The notes beneath the pieces were generated by a model. That model saw only the letters and a list, made by a program, of their open reading frames with translations, was not told the DNA's origin and ran no database searches. Below, piece by piece: positions 51,444 to 61,213 of a stretch of DNA of 64,000 nt. Position 1 is the first letter of the stretch. Every line of letters begins with the position of its first letter. The position numbers and the translations under genes are program-made. The stretch lies in NCBI RefSeq assembly GCF_003600685.1, contig NZ_CP032084.1, positions 4,898,001-4,962,000 on the forward strand, read 5' to 3'. The stretch comes from Achromobacter sp. B7 (GTDB lineage: Bacteria > Pseudomonadota > Gammaproteobacteria > Burkholderiales > Burkholderiaceae_B).

Positions 51444-53963
51444 TCAAAAATCCATCGACGCCGACAGCATCAGCGTGCGCGGCACGCCTTGCGAAATCGT
51501 GCCGTAGGACGCCACGCCGGACCAGTACGCGCGGTTGGTCACGTTGACCACATTGGCGCGCAACGTCACGTCCTTGCCCTGCACGCGCATCGCATAACGC
51601 GCGCCCACGTCGAACGTGGTCCACGACGGCACCGACTGCGTGTTGGCCTGATTGATGTATTCGCGCCCGGTATAGACCATGCCGCCGGTCAGCGTCAGCC
51701 CGGCGACCCACGGCGTGTCCCATTCCGCGCCCAGGTTGGCCGAGAATGTCGGCACGCCCACCGGCCGGTTGCCGACCGTGGCGGCGCTGTTGGTGCGCGT
51801 CAGCTCGGCGTCCAGCCAGGTCACCCCGCCCAACAGGCGCAAGCCGCGCAGCGGTTCGCCGGACAGGCCCAGCTCCAGTCCGCGATTGCGTTGTTCGCTG
51901 TCCGCGCCGTACACGCCGTTGGTCAACTGGCCGCTGGGCTTGGTGATTTCAAACGCGCTCAAGGTCAGCATCGCGTTGTCCAGCTCCACCTTTACGCCCA
52001 CTTCCTTTTGCTTGGCCTTGTAGGGCTTGAACACCTGCCCGGCGTTGGACGCAGTGGCCGGCGCCACGTCGCCTTTGCTCAAGCCTTCGATGTAGTTGGC
52101 ATACAGCGACACGTTGCTCCACGGTTTCACGACCAGGCCCGCCAGCGGCGTGGTGGCGCTTTCGTCATAGCTCACCGTGCGCACGCCGGTCGTGGCGTTG
52201 AAGTTGCGCGATTCGATGCGCTGCTGGCGCACGCCCAGCGTCAACTGCGCGCGCTCGTCCAGGATGCTCATCGTGTCGGCCAGAGCCAGCCCGGTCAGGT
52301 CGGACGAAGACACCTTGGGCACGTTGCGCGGCGCGGGTATGTTCTGCTCGGGGCGCTTGATGGGGTGATAGATGTTGGACGTCAGCGGGGTGCCCGACAC
52401 GCTGGCCTGAAGGTTGCGGTCGCTGTACAGGCTGCCCATGAAACTGATGGCGTGGCGCACCGGCCCGGTGTCCAGCTTGGCGCGCAGGCCGGCGTTGTAG
52501 GTGCTGCGCTCGACCTTGAAGCGGAAGTTGTTGGGCGTGACCAGCGTGTCGCCCGCGCTGTTGACGATGGTGGGCGTCTGGTCGGACAGGCGCGACACGT
52601 CGGTGTCCGATCCCCCCGCATCGGCGAACACGGTCAGGCGGTCGCTGATGTCGTATTCCACTCGCAGCAGCGCGGATTGGCCGTCGGACTTCCACCAGCC
52701 CCAGGGCTGCGTGGCGTTGCGGCGGCCATCGGCGGCATGCGGCACGTCGATGCCGGAAGCCACCAGGAACGGGCGCGTGGGCGCGTCGACTTTTTCATGT
52801 TGGGTCAACAGGTCCAGCGAGGCGCGCAGGCGTTCGCCCTGATAGTCCAGCGACAAGGCGCCGATGTCGGTGCGCGATGACAGGTTGTCCAGCGGCGTGT
52901 CGCCCTGGCGATGCATGCCGTTGACACGCACGCCCCATTCGCCGTCATTGCCGAAGCGGCGGCTCAGGTCCACGCGGCCGCCAAACTGCGAATCGCCAAC
53001 GTAGTCGGCCGACAGGCGCGTCAGGTCTTGCGGCAGCGAGCGCTTGGGCACCATGTTGATCACGCCCCCCACGCCGCTATTGGGCGACATGCCGTACAGC
53101 AACGCGGCCGGGCCTTTCAACACTTCGACGCGTTCGATGTAGTCGGTGAAGACGTGATAGTTGGGGGCCACGCCGTACACGCCGTCGAACGCGATTTCGC
53201 CCAGGTTGCCTTCGCCGATGGGAAAGCCGCGGATATAAAAAGAATCGGTCACGCCGCCGATCTGCCCGGTAAAGCGTACCGAGGGCTCTGCGTTCAGCGC
53301 GTCGGCCAGCGTGACGGACTGGCGGTTGGTCAACATTTCAGAGGTGTAGCTGGTGACGTTGAACGGCGTATCCATAACGTCGCGATTGCCCAGCAGGCCC
53401 ATGCGCGCGCCACGTGCCACCTGGCCGCCCGCGAACTCGGGCGGCAGGGCCGACGGGGTCACGCCCGATCCGGCCACGGTGATGCTGGGCAGCAGCGTGG
53501 CCGCGCCGGCGTCGCCGCCCGGCAGCTTGCGCAGCGAATAGGCGCCCGCGCCCTGCTCGGCCACGGTATAGCCGGACCCGTCCAGCAAGCGCGCAAAGCC
53601 TTCGCGCACGGTGTAGGCGCCCACGATGCCGCGGCTTTGCTGTCCGGCCAGCAAGGTCGAGTCAAACGACAGCGGCACCCCCGCCGCCGCCGCGTACTGC
53701 GCCAGCACGTCGCCCAGCGGACCGGCGCCTATGGCGTAAGACTGGCGCAGCGCCGGAGCGGCTGCGGAAGGCGCGACGGCGCCCGACGCAACGGCGCCCG
53801 ACGCAGCGGCGCTTGCCTCCGGCGCTGCCGTGGCGGCCACTGGCGCGCCCGCCACGGCCAGCAGCATCAGGCCCGTACCGGTGGTTTGCCTCATCGTCGC
53901 CCAGGACGACGGGGTGGCGATGCCACGGGGCAGGCGCGGCGTACGGGTATTTCGGAAAACCAT
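51444..53963 (-). CDS. TonB-dependent siderophore receptor with signalling domain (set 1)
   Basis: 839 residues from ATG 53963. A signal peptide and Ala-rich linker precede the STN domain (RQSYAIGAGPLGDVLAQYAAAAGVPLSFDSTLLAGQQSRGIVGAYTVREGFARLLDGSGY). The plug (RDVMDTPFNVTSYTSEMLTNRQSVTLADAL; FYIRGFPIGEGNLGEIAFDGVYGVAP; YIERVEVLKGPAALLYGMSPNSGVGGVINMVPKR) follows, then the barrel ending in Phe. The STN domain signals to the FecR protein encoded upstream, which controls the FecI sigma factor. Ligand: a ferric siderophore, exact type unknown. An in-frame extension to 54308 overlaps FecR and is rejected. Confidence 0.93.
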   Translation of the reverse strand: MVFRNTRTPRLPRGIATPSSWATMRQTTGTGLMLLAVAGAPVAATAAPEASAAASGAVASGAVAPSAAAPALRQSYAIGAGPLGDVLAQYAAAAGVPLSFDSTLLAGQQSRGIVGAYTVREGFARLLDGSGYTVAEQGAGAYSLRKLPGGDAGAATLLPSITVAGSGVTPSALPPEFAGGQVARGARMGLLGNRDVMDTPFNVTSYTSEMLTNRQSVTLADALNAEPSVRFTGQIGGVTDSFYIRGFPIGEGNLGEIAFDGVYGVAPNYHVFTDYIERVEVLKGPAALLYGMSPNSGVGGVINMVPKRSLPQDLTRLSADYVGDSQFGGRVDLSRRFGNDGEWGVRVNGMHRQGDTPLDNLSSRTDIGALSLDYQGERLRASLDLLTQHEKVDAPTRPFLVASGIDVPHAADGRRNATQPWGWWKSDGQSALLRVEYDISDRLTVFADAGGSDTDVSRLSDQTPTIVNSAGDTLVTPNNFRFKVERSTYNAGLRAKLDTGPVRHAISFMGSLYSDRNLQASVSGTPLTSNIYHPIKRPEQNIPAPRNVPKVSSSDLTGLALADTMSILDERAQLTLGVRQQRIESRNFNATTGVRTVSYDESATTPLAGLVVKPWSNVSLYANYIEGLSKGDVAPATASNAGQVFKPYKAKQKEVGVKVELDNAMLTLSAFEITKPSGQLTNGVYGADSEQRNRGLELGLSGEPLRGLRLLGGVTWLDAELTRTNSAATVGNRPVGVPTFSANLGAEWDTPWVAGLTLTGGMVYTGREYINQANTQSVPSWTTFDVGARYAMRVQGKDVTLRANVVNVTNRAYWSGVASYGTISQGVPRTLMLSASMDF

Positions 53964-54061
53964 GAAACGATCCTTCGTAAGGGACGGGGTGGCGCTCGCG
54001 TGTCGCGACGATTCACCCGGTACACCGGACGAAGCGAAAAAAAGGCTCAGCCAAAACGCAA

Positions 54062-55156
54062 TTAGTTTGTAACGTCGGGGCGGCCGGCCACCGTGATCCA
54101 GAACGGCGTGACGCGGCTGATGCGCACCGGCAGGGTTTTTTCCAGCAGGCGCAGGCTGCCGTCGGTATCGGCCAAGGGAAAGGCGCCCGATACCCGCAGC
54201 CCCGCCACGGCCGGATCGCAACGCAACACGCCGCGCCGGTACCGGCCCAGTTCGTCCACCAGATCGGCCAGGCGCCAGTCGCGCACGGTCAACATGCCCC
54301 GTTCCCAAGAGGCGGACGCGGTATCGGCGGCGGACGCGGGCGCCACGTCGTCGGCGGTGAACACGGTTTGCTGCCCCGCGTGCAGAAGCATCGAAGCCGG
54401 CTCCGAATGCCCGCCGCGACCTTGCGGCTGTATCCGCACCGAGCCATCGAACACCGCCACGCGTATGCCCGCGCCGTCATCGCGCACCATGAAGCGCGTG
54501 CCCAGCGCGCGTATCGTCCCCTGCGCCGTGCGCACGATAAAAGGGCGGTACACGGGCGACGGATCGCGCCCGGTGGTCAGCAGGATTTCGCCGGCGCGCA
54601 GCCACAGCACGCGCTCATCGGCCGTGTACTGGATGTCGACGGCGGTGGCCGTGTTCAACACCAGTTGCGTCCCGTCGGCCAGGTCCAGCCGGCGGCGTTC
54701 GCCCGTGGCGGTGCGCGCATCGGCCACCCATTCGCGCCAGGACAGGCCGCGCCAGGGCAGGCCGCGCCAACCGGCCACGGCAGCCGGGCCCAGCACCAGC
54801 AGCGCGCCCAGCGCGCGTATCGCCTGGCGTCGGCCGGGGCGGTCCAGTCGCCGCAGGGTGTGGCTGGCAATGGCGGGCGGCACCTGGCCGAAACCGCGCA
54901 ACATGTCCTCCACCCGCGCCCACGCCGCGCGATGCGACGCGCTGCGGTCGCGCCACCGATCAAAGGCGGCGCGGTCAGCGGCGGACAGGGTTTCGGACTG
55001 CAAGCGCACCAGCCAGCCCGCGGCCTCTTGCAGGATGGCGGGATCGATGGCGCCGCCCGTGTTCCCGCCCGTGTTGCCTCCCGTGTTGCCGCCCGTGTTG
55101 CCTCCCGCGTTGCCGCCCGAGTTGCTTCCCGTGTTGCCGCCCACGACGCCGCTCAT
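54062..55156 (-). CDS. FecR family anti-sigma/sigma-regulator (set 1)
   Basis: 364 residues. N-terminal Gly/Asn/Thr tract encoded by 12-bp repeats, then the DUF4880 cytoplasmic sigma-binding domain (AAGWLVRLQSETLSAADRAAFDRWRDRSASHRAAWARVEDM), a membrane segment (ALGALLVLGPAAVAGW), the FecR domain (TATGERRRLDLADGTQLVLNTATAVDI; GTIRALGTRFMVRDDG) and a C-terminal STN-like part that contacts the receptor. It transmits ligand binding by the receptor to the sigma factor. Start codon overlaps the sigma stop (ATGA). Confidence 0.93.
   Translation of the reverse strand: MSGVVGGNTGSNSGGNAGGNTGGNTGGNTGGNTGGAIDPAILQEAAGWLVRLQSETLSAADRAAFDRWRDRSASHRAAWARVEDMLRGFGQVPPAIASHTLRRLDRPGRRQAIRALGALLVLGPAAVAGWRGLPWRGLSWREWVADARTATGERRRLDLADGTQLVLNTATAVDIQYTADERVLWLRAGEILLTTGRDPSPVYRPFIVRTAQGTIRALGTRFMVRDDGAGIRVAVFDGSVRIQPQGRGGHSEPASMLLHAGQQTVFTADDVAPASAADTASASWERGMLTVRDWRLADLVDELGRYRRGVLRCDPAVAGLRVSGAFPLADTDGSLRLLEKTLPVRISRVTPFWITVAGRPDVTN
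55055..55143. repeat. 12-bp repeats in the FecR N-terminus
   Basis: About seven units related to CCCGTGTTGCCG. In frame on the minus strand they encode GGNT tetrads directly after the start, ahead of the sigma-binding domain. Confidence 0.88.
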
Positions 55157-55698
55157 GGCGCGTGCCCGGCAAAGGCGATCAGGCAGGCCGTCAGCGCGCG
55201 CTGCATGTGGCGTTTGACGGTGGCCAGCGACACGCGCTCGCGCGTGGCGATGTCTGCATACGTCATGCCATCGAATTGCGACAACAAAAAAACCTCGCGG
55301 GTCTTGGCCGGCAAGGTGCGTAGCGTGGTGTCGATGGCGTGCAGCGTTTCAAGGATCTGCGCGCTCTGCTCCGGCGATGGCGCCTCGCGCGGGGGCAGTT
55401 GCGCCACCACGGCCAGGTAGGCGTCCTCGATCGCGCGGCGGCGCCAGTGGTCCACGACCAGGCCCTTGGCAATGTGCGTCAACAGCGCGCGCGGCTCGGG
55501 ACCGGCGCCGTCATGGCGGCGCCCCGACATCAAGCGCACAAAGGTGTCGTGCGCCAGATCGGCCGCGTCAAAGGAATTGCCGAGCTTTTTGCGCAGCCAC
55601 ATTGACAGCCAGCCGTGATGATCACGATAGAGCTTCGTGACGTTGTCAAAGGTGGATAAGTGGGAAGCAAGCAAGGCGCACCTGACGCGATATCGCAA
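55153..55698 (-). CDS. ECF sigma factor, FecI type (set 1)
   Basis: Up to 181 residues. Region 2: KLYRDHHGWLSMWLRKKLGNSFDAADLAHDTFVRLMSGR; region 4: LPAKTREVFLLSQFDGMTYADIATRERVSLATVKRHMQRALTACLIAF. The iron-starvation group of ECF sigma factors transcribes the receptor gene after ligand signalling. The start shown is TTG 55698; TTG 55674 is equally possible. The order sigma, FecR, receptor, all in one direction, is the standard cell-surface signalling set. Confidence 0.9.
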   Translation of the reverse strand: MRYRVRCALLASHLSTFDNVTKLYRDHHGWLSMWLRKKLGNSFDAADLAHDTFVRLMSGRRHDGAGPEPRALLTHIAKGLVVDHWRRRAIEDAYLAVVAQLPPREAPSPEQSAQILETLHAIDTTLRTLPAKTREVFLLSQFDGMTYADIATRERVSLATVKRHMQRALTACLIAFAGHAP

Positions 55699-55716
55699 AT
55701 GGGAACGATTTTTATT
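55698..55716. promoter_or_regulatory. Candidate Fur box upstream of FecI set 1
   Basis: On the minus strand this reads AATAAAAATCGTTCCCATT, which fits the hexamer pattern of Fur sites (NAT-triplets flipped around a central C) with several mismatches. Position at the sigma-factor start region fits iron repression. Confidence 0.4.
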
Positions 55717-55855
55717 TTATATCAATCGCCGTTGTACCGCGCACGCGACTACCGGAAATGGGGTGCGCGAACTTTGATATTGAGCAAGGCGCGCGGCTTA
55801 ACTTCACCCATGCCGTCAGATAGAATCAAGCACCCGTTCTCTCGCCAATACCACC

Positions 55856-57505
55856 ATGCAGAACCTTCCGACGTTCCCCTCTTTTCTTGCCGGCGGCGGC
55901 GAGATGGGCAGGAAGGTGGCTGACTTCGATTGGGCCGCCACGCCGCTGGGCTCCATCAGCGAATGGCCCACGGCGCTGCGCGTGGCGGCGGGCATGGTGC
56001 TGTCGTCCCGCTTTCCGTCTTGCCTGGTCTGGGGCCAGGAACTCATCACCATCTACAACGACGCGTTCCGGCCCATCCTGGGCGCCAAGCCCGAGGCGCT
56101 GGGCCGCTCGTTCAGCGATGTCTGGAGCGAAGCCTGGGCCATGATCGGCCCCATTGCCGACCGCGCCTTCGCCGGCGAAGCCACCTTTATCGAAGATTAC
56201 CCGCTGGTCATCGAACGATTCGGCCAGGCCGAGGAAGCCGCCTTCACCTTCTGCTACAGCCCCGTTCGCGACGAAACCGGCGCGGTGGTCGGCATGATCG
56301 ACACCGTGATCGAAACCACTTCGCGGGTACAGGCCGAACGCGCGCAGGCCGAAGCCCTGCGGCAAGCTGAAGACACCTTGCGCCAAAGCCAGAAGATGGA
56401 AGCCGTGGGCCAACTGGCCGGCGGACTGGCGCACGATTTCAACAATTTGCTGATGGGCATCGCGGGCAGCCTGGAGCTGATCAGCCTGCGGCTGGCGCAG
56501 CAACGGTTGGGCGAGCTTGAACGCCACATTGAAGTGGCGCAGCGTGGCACCGAACGGGCCGCCGCGCTAACGCACCGGCTGCTGGTGTTTTCGCGCAACC
56601 AGCCCCTGTCGCCGCAAGCGGTGGATGTGAACCACCTGGTGCGCGGCATGGAAGACCTGATCCGCCGCAGCGTGGGCCCCGGCATTGCGCTGGACCTGGC
56701 GTGCGAGCCCAAGCTGTGGGCGGCCTGGGTTGACCCGCACCAATTTGAAAACGCGCTGCTGAACCTGTGCCTGAACGCGCGCGACGCCATGGAAGGGCAA
56801 GGCCGGCTGGGCATCGAAACGGCCAAGGTCACGCTGACCGATCAGACCTCGCGCGAACGCGGGCTGCCCATGGGCGACTACCTGCGCCTGACGGTCACGG
56901 ACACCGGCTGCGGCATGACGCCACAAACCATGCAGCGCATTTTTGAACCGTTCTACACCACCAAGTCGCCCGGCCAGGGCACGGGGCTGGGCCTGTCGAT
57001 GCTGTATGGCTTCGTGCGGCAATCCGGCGGTCAGGTGCAGGTCAATTCGCGGCCGGGCCAAGGCACGGCCATGAGCCTGTACTTCCCGCGTTTTGACGGG
57101 GCGCTGGCGCCCGTCGAAATGTCCGCGCGCCTGGAACCGCCGCGCGCCTCCACCGGCGCGACCGTGCTGGTCGCCGAGGACGACGTCTCGGTGCGCGCCG
57201 TGGTCGTGGAAACGCTGTCCGAACTGGGCTACGCCGTGATCCAGGCCAACGACGGTTCCAGCGCGTTGCGCGCGCTGTCGGCGCCGGGCCAGATCGATCT
57301 GCTGATTTGCGACCTGGGCCTGCCCGGCCGCATGGACGGGCGCCAGGTGGTCGACGCCGGCCGGATGTTGCGGCCCGGCCTGAAGGTGCTTTTCATCACC
57401 GGTTCGGGTTCACAGACGCTGGCCGAATCCGGCGCTCCCACGCTGGCAAAACCTTTTGCGCTGGATGAGCTGGCGCGCAAGGTGCATGCATTGATGGGGG
57501 CCTAG
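55856..57505 (+). CDS. Soluble hybrid histidine kinase (PAS-HisKA-HATPase-receiver)
   Basis: 549 residues with no membrane segment. PAS-like sensor at about 25-155 ([56 protein letters not shown]), HisKA with H-box [13 protein letters not shown], HATPase ([58 protein letters not shown]), and a C-terminal receiver ([14 protein letters not shown]...[14 protein letters not shown]...LFITGSG...LAKPF). The HDFNN type of H-box belongs to a group of hybrid kinases common in alphaproteobacteria and Burkholderiales. No separate response regulator is adjacent, so phosphorelay output is elsewhere. Divergent from FecI set 1. Confidence 0.92.
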   Translation: MQNLPTFPSFLAGGGEMGRKVADFDWAATPLGSISEWPTALRVAAGMVLSSRFPSCLVWGQELITIYNDAFRPILGAKPEALGRSFSDVWSEAWAMIGPIADRAFAGEATFIEDYPLVIERFGQAEEAAFTFCYSPVRDETGAVVGMIDTVIETTSRVQAERAQAEALRQAEDTLRQSQKMEAVGQLAGGLAHDFNNLLMGIAGSLELISLRLAQQRLGELERHIEVAQRGTERAAALTHRLLVFSRNQPLSPQAVDVNHLVRGMEDLIRRSVGPGIALDLACEPKLWAAWVDPHQFENALLNLCLNARDAMEGQGRLGIETAKVTLTDQTSRERGLPMGDYLRLTVTDTGCGMTPQTMQRIFEPFYTTKSPGQGTGLGLSMLYGFVRQSGGQVQVNSRPGQGTAMSLYFPRFDGALAPVEMSARLEPPRASTGATVLVAEDDVSVRAVVVETLSELGYAVIQANDGSSALRALSAPGQIDLLICDLGLPGRMDGRQVVDAGRMLRPGLKVLFITGSGSQTLAESGAPTLAKPFALDELARKVHALMGA

Positions 57506-57561
57506 CGCCGGCCGCCGGAGCGCCGGCCGCCGGAACGCCGGCCGCCGGATCGCCGGCCGCC
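57505..57561. repeat. 15-bp tandem repeat after the hybrid kinase
   Basis: Four units of GCGCCGGCCGCCGGA (the last is cut at 12 bp) start at the final base of the kinase stop codon and end 19 bp before the convergent receptor stop. Each unit is itself a near-palindrome (CCGGCCGCCGG). Confidence 0.85.
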
Positions 57562-57579
57562 AGTCCTGACCGGGTTCCC

Positions 57580-60096
57580 TTACAGCTTGGGCGCGTAGCG
57601 GAACGTCAGCATGACGTTGCGCGGCTGGCCGTAGTAGTTGTTGCTATTCAACGTGTTGTAGGACGGCACGTAGTATTTCTTGTCGAACACGTTATTGACG
57701 TTCAGGCCGATGCTCAGTTCCGGCGTGGCCTGATAACCCACGCGCGCATTCCAGATGGTGAAGCCGGCCAGCTTGAAGGCGCGGTCCGAACTGACGGTGT
57801 CGGTCTGCGTGTTGACGCCCGCGCCCACGCTCAGGCGGTTCATCATGCCTGGCAGCTTGTAGTTGGCCCACAGGCGCAGCATGTGCTTGGGCGTCCACGT
57901 GTTGAAGACCTGACCCTTGTTGTCGGGGTCTTCCAGGTACTTGGTGGTGTTGTAGGTGTACCCCGCATACAGCTCCAGCCCGCGCAGCACTTCACCCGAC
58001 ACCTCTGCTTCCACGCCCTGACTTCGCACCTTGCCCGACGCGCGCGAGCAGTACCAGCCGTCGCACGCGAAGCCGGCAGCGTAATCGTTGACGGCGCGGT
58101 TCTTGTGGTCGTAGCGGAATAGCGCCAGCAGCGTGTTGATGCGGCCGTCCGCCAGTTCGCCCTTGATGCCGACTTCGTAGTTGTTGCCTTCGATGGGCTT
58201 GAGCAGGCTGCCTTCCTGCGTGCGCTGCGTCTGCGGTTCGAACACCGTGGTGTAGCTGGTGTAGGCGGACCAGTTATCCGTCAGCGAATAGACGATGCCG
58301 GCGTACGGGATGAATTTGCCGGATGTGCTGGATGTGGTGGTGCTGCCGCCGCCGCTGTAGGAATAGTCATACCAGCCGACGCGGCCGCCGCCGATCAGCG
58401 CCAGCGACTCGGTGGGCTTGACGCGCCAGGTGCCATAGATGCCCTTTTGGCGGATGTCGTAGCTGCTGCGCGAGTCATAGCCGCTGGCCGCCGCGATCGA
58501 ATCGATGTCCTGCCAGGGGCGATGGTGGTCCAGGTCGAAGATATTGCCGTTCTCTTCCCACACCCGCGTGAAGCGGTCGTTCGTGGTCAGCTTGGAATAG
58601 TTGGCGCCCAGCACCACTTCCTGCTCCATGCCCAGCGCGTTGAAGCTGCCGCTGATGGACATGTCCGCCCCGCGCTGCTTGCTGTTGAAGTCCACGCCGA
58701 AATCGCCATACGACAAGCCACTGCCGTCGCGCTGCACGGCGTCGGCCACGCGCTGGTGCACCGTGGTGTTCTTTTCATTCATGGCCACGCCGGCAAGCTT
58801 GAATCGCCAGGCGTCGTTGAAGCGATGCGTGACGTCGGCGTTGAAGATCGTCTGGTCGTTCTTGGCGCGGTTCCAGGTGGACCCGGTAAACGTCGAACGC
58901 GGCAGATCGATGGCGCCGCCGTCCTGGTAGCGCGGGTAGCCCACAATCATCGGGCGCGAACGGCTGTAGCGGTTGCTGATGCCGATGCCGACCGTGGTGT
59001 CCTCGGTCACGTCGACGTCCAACGCGGCGTACAGGTTGCGCGTCTTGTCCCACACGTAGTCGATATACGAATGGCTTTGGTCTTCGTCCACCACCACGCG
59101 GCCGCGCAGCGTGCCCGCGGCGTTCAGCGGCCCGCCCGCATCCAGCGTCAGGCCGTAGTGGTCCCACGAGCCGGCCTTGCCGGACAGCACCACCGACGGC
59201 TCGGCGCCGCCGCGCTTGCGCACCAGGTTGATCGCCCCGCCCGGGCTGCCCGCGCCTTGCAGCAGGCCGGCCGCGCCGCGCAGGATCTCCACGCGGTCGT
59301 AGAACACCAGCGAGTCCTGCTCCCAGTTGCCCAGGCTGTAGCTGTTGCGCAGCAGGGACACACCGTCGTATTGCAGCAGGTCGACCGGAAAGCCCCGCGA
59401 ATTGATCGCCACGCCCGCCCCCACGCCTTGCACGCCGACCATGCCGGCTGTGTTGTTGATGGCGTCCGGCAGGCTGGTCATCACCTGGTCGTCCATGCGC
59501 TGGCGGGTCAACACGGTGATGGACTGTGGAATGTCCTTGAGCGCCTGTGTGGTTTTGCCGATGGTGACGGCGGGCGTGGTGTACGACCCCGTGCCGTCCG
59601 TCGTGGGGTTGTAGCTGCCCGTCACCGTCACGGGCGCCAGCGTTGCCGCCTGCCCGGCGGCCGGCGCGGGTTGCAGACGGTAGCCGCCACCGGCGCGGCC
59701 CACGGCCTGCAAACCGGTGCCCGCCAGTAGTTCGGACAACGCCGTGTCCACGGCAAGCGTGCCAGACACGCCGCGTGTACGGGCGTTGGCGGTCAGCGCC
59801 GGGTCCGAGGCCACCATCACGCCCGCCTGCACGCCAAACGCGCCCAACGCCGTGCTTAACGGTCCGGCCGGTATGTTGAGGTTCACGGTGCGCGGCTTCG
59901 ACGCCGACGCGTCCTGCGCGTCCTGCGCATACACCGCGGATGGCCACGGAGCCGCAAGCGCGATGGCGGGCAACGCCAGATGCAGGGCAACGCTGAGACG
60001 AGTGCGCGGCAAACGTTGGCGAGGCGGCGTGGACAAGCGGGCGGCGGTGGCCACGCGGGCAGGACGAGAAGACATGAAGGGGGATTCCTGGCTCAT
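57580..60096 (-). CDS. TonB-dependent siderophore receptor with signalling domain (set 2)
   Basis: 838 residues. Signal peptide, STN domain (TVNLNIPAGPLSTALGAFGVQAGVMVASDPALTANARTRGVSGTLAVDTALSELLAGTGLQAVGRAGGGYRLQ), then plug: QALKDIPQSITVLTRQRMDDQVMTSLPDAINNTAGM, INSRGFPVDLLQYDGVSLLRNSYSLGNWEQDSLVFYDRVEILRGAAGLLQGAGSPGGAINLVRKR. It belongs to the FpvA/FhuE-type siderophore receptor family (hydroxamate or pyoverdine-like ligands are typical). Barrel ends FRYAPKL. Start at 60096 or 60075 (MSSRPARV). Downstream of FecI-FecR set 2. Confidence 0.94.
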   Translation of the reverse strand: MSQESPFMSSRPARVATAARLSTPPRQRLPRTRLSVALHLALPAIALAAPWPSAVYAQDAQDASASKPRTVNLNIPAGPLSTALGAFGVQAGVMVASDPALTANARTRGVSGTLAVDTALSELLAGTGLQAVGRAGGGYRLQPAPAAGQAATLAPVTVTGSYNPTTDGTGSYTTPAVTIGKTTQALKDIPQSITVLTRQRMDDQVMTSLPDAINNTAGMVGVQGVGAGVAINSRGFPVDLLQYDGVSLLRNSYSLGNWEQDSLVFYDRVEILRGAAGLLQGAGSPGGAINLVRKRGGAEPSVVLSGKAGSWDHYGLTLDAGGPLNAAGTLRGRVVVDEDQSHSYIDYVWDKTRNLYAALDVDVTEDTTVGIGISNRYSRSRPMIVGYPRYQDGGAIDLPRSTFTGSTWNRAKNDQTIFNADVTHRFNDAWRFKLAGVAMNEKNTTVHQRVADAVQRDGSGLSYGDFGVDFNSKQRGADMSISGSFNALGMEQEVVLGANYSKLTTNDRFTRVWEENGNIFDLDHHRPWQDIDSIAAASGYDSRSSYDIRQKGIYGTWRVKPTESLALIGGGRVGWYDYSYSGGGSTTTSSTSGKFIPYAGIVYSLTDNWSAYTSYTTVFEPQTQRTQEGSLLKPIEGNNYEVGIKGELADGRINTLLALFRYDHKNRAVNDYAAGFACDGWYCSRASGKVRSQGVEAEVSGEVLRGLELYAGYTYNTTKYLEDPDNKGQVFNTWTPKHMLRLWANYKLPGMMNRLSVGAGVNTQTDTVSSDRAFKLAGFTIWNARVGYQATPELSIGLNVNNVFDKKYYVPSYNTLNSNNYYGQPRNVMLTFRYAPKL

Positions 60097-60193
60097 GAAG
60101 GACGGGCGCAGCGTGCCGCGCGAGAGCGCGATGGGGCTGCTTTCCTTACATGACGCGCGGGAGGATGCGTTACGCCGTTCCGGTTACAACTTT

Positions 60194-61213
60194 CTATGCC
60201 AAGCCCACCGACACCCAATAACGGGTATAGCGGCGCACGCGCACGGGCAGCACGTCTTGCAGCATGTCCAGCACGCGCTCGGTGTCGGCCAGCGGAAACG
60301 CGCCAACCACGCGCAGCGCGGCCGCCTCGGTCGAGCAGGCCAGCCGACCCGGGCGATAGCGGCCAAGCTCTTGCAGGAACTGCGCCAGCGGCAGTTCGTC
60401 GGCGATCAGCATGCCGTGGGTCCAGGCCGATGCCGCCGCTTCAAGCGGGCGCGGCGCATAGCCGCCCGCCGTTGAAAATTCTGCCTGGTTGCCCGCCTGC
60501 ACGCGACGCGGCGCATCGGCGGCGTTCAGGCTGCGCACATCGACCGCGCCTTGCAGCACCGCCACGCGCAGCGCGCGGCCATCGTCCAGATCGCGCACGA
60601 CAAAGCGTGTGCCGACCGGCGTGAGGATGCCGCTGCGCGTGCGCACCTGAAACGGCCGGCCCTTTGCGTCTTGCGCCGTCGTCACCAGGATTTCGCCTTC
60701 GTGCAGCACGACCTCGCGCAAGGTCGCGGTGTAGCGCAGGTCCACCGCGCTGGCCGTGTTCAGTTCCAGCCGCGTGCCGTCGGGCAAAGTCAGCGCGCGG
60801 CGTTCGCCGGTGCCGGTGGAAAGGTCGGCCGTTATCCGGCGCACCGTGCCGGCCTCGCCCATGGCCCACGCGCCCAGCCCCACCCCCGCCGCCGTCACCA
60901 TCCAGCGAATGGCGTTGCGGCGCGACTGGATCAAGGGCGCCTGGCGCAGCGTGTGGGCGGCCACATCATGGCCGGCCTGCGCCACGCCCGAGGCCACATC
61001 GCGCGTCAACGCGGTCAAGCGTTGCCAGGCCAGTTCATGCGCGGGCTGCGCGCGCCGCCATTGTTCGAAGCGCGCGCGGTCGGCATCGCTGGCGTCTTCG
61101 CGCAACCGCGTCCACCAGTCGGCCGCTTGCCGCAAGACCTTGGGATCGACACGCCCGGCCTCGGGCGCGTGCGGGCGCAGCAGCTTGGCGCCGTCCATCA
61201 CGCCTCGGCTCAT
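60194..61213 (-). CDS. FecR family sigma regulator (set 2)
   Basis: 339 residues. Cytoplasmic DUF4880 domain (QAADWWTRLREDASDADRARFEQWRRAQPAHELAWQRLTALTRDV), a membrane segment (AIRWMVTAAGVGLGAWAMG), FecR domain (TGTGERRALTLPDGTRLELNTASAVDL; GILTPVGTRFVVRDL) and a C-terminal STN-like end. Unlike set 1, there is no repeat tract at the N-terminus. Start at 61213 overlaps the sigma stop (ATGA). Confidence 0.93.
   Translation of the reverse strand: MSRGVMDGAKLLRPHAPEAGRVDPKVLRQAADWWTRLREDASDADRARFEQWRRAQPAHELAWQRLTALTRDVASGVAQAGHDVAAHTLRQAPLIQSRRNAIRWMVTAAGVGLGAWAMGEAGTVRRITADLSTGTGERRALTLPDGTRLELNTASAVDLRYTATLREVVLHEGEILVTTAQDAKGRPFQVRTRSGILTPVGTRFVVRDLDDGRALRVAVLQGAVDVRSLNAADAPRRVQAGNQAEFSTAGGYAPRPLEAAASAWTHGMLIADELPLAQFLQELGRYRPGRLACSTEAAALRVVGAFPLADTERVLDMLQDVLPVRVRRYTRYWVSVGLA

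Noticed and set aside
53964..54308. N-terminal extension of the set-1 receptor into FecR
   Set aside because: It overlaps FecR coding sequence and adds no signal peptide; ATG 53963 begins a normal leader.
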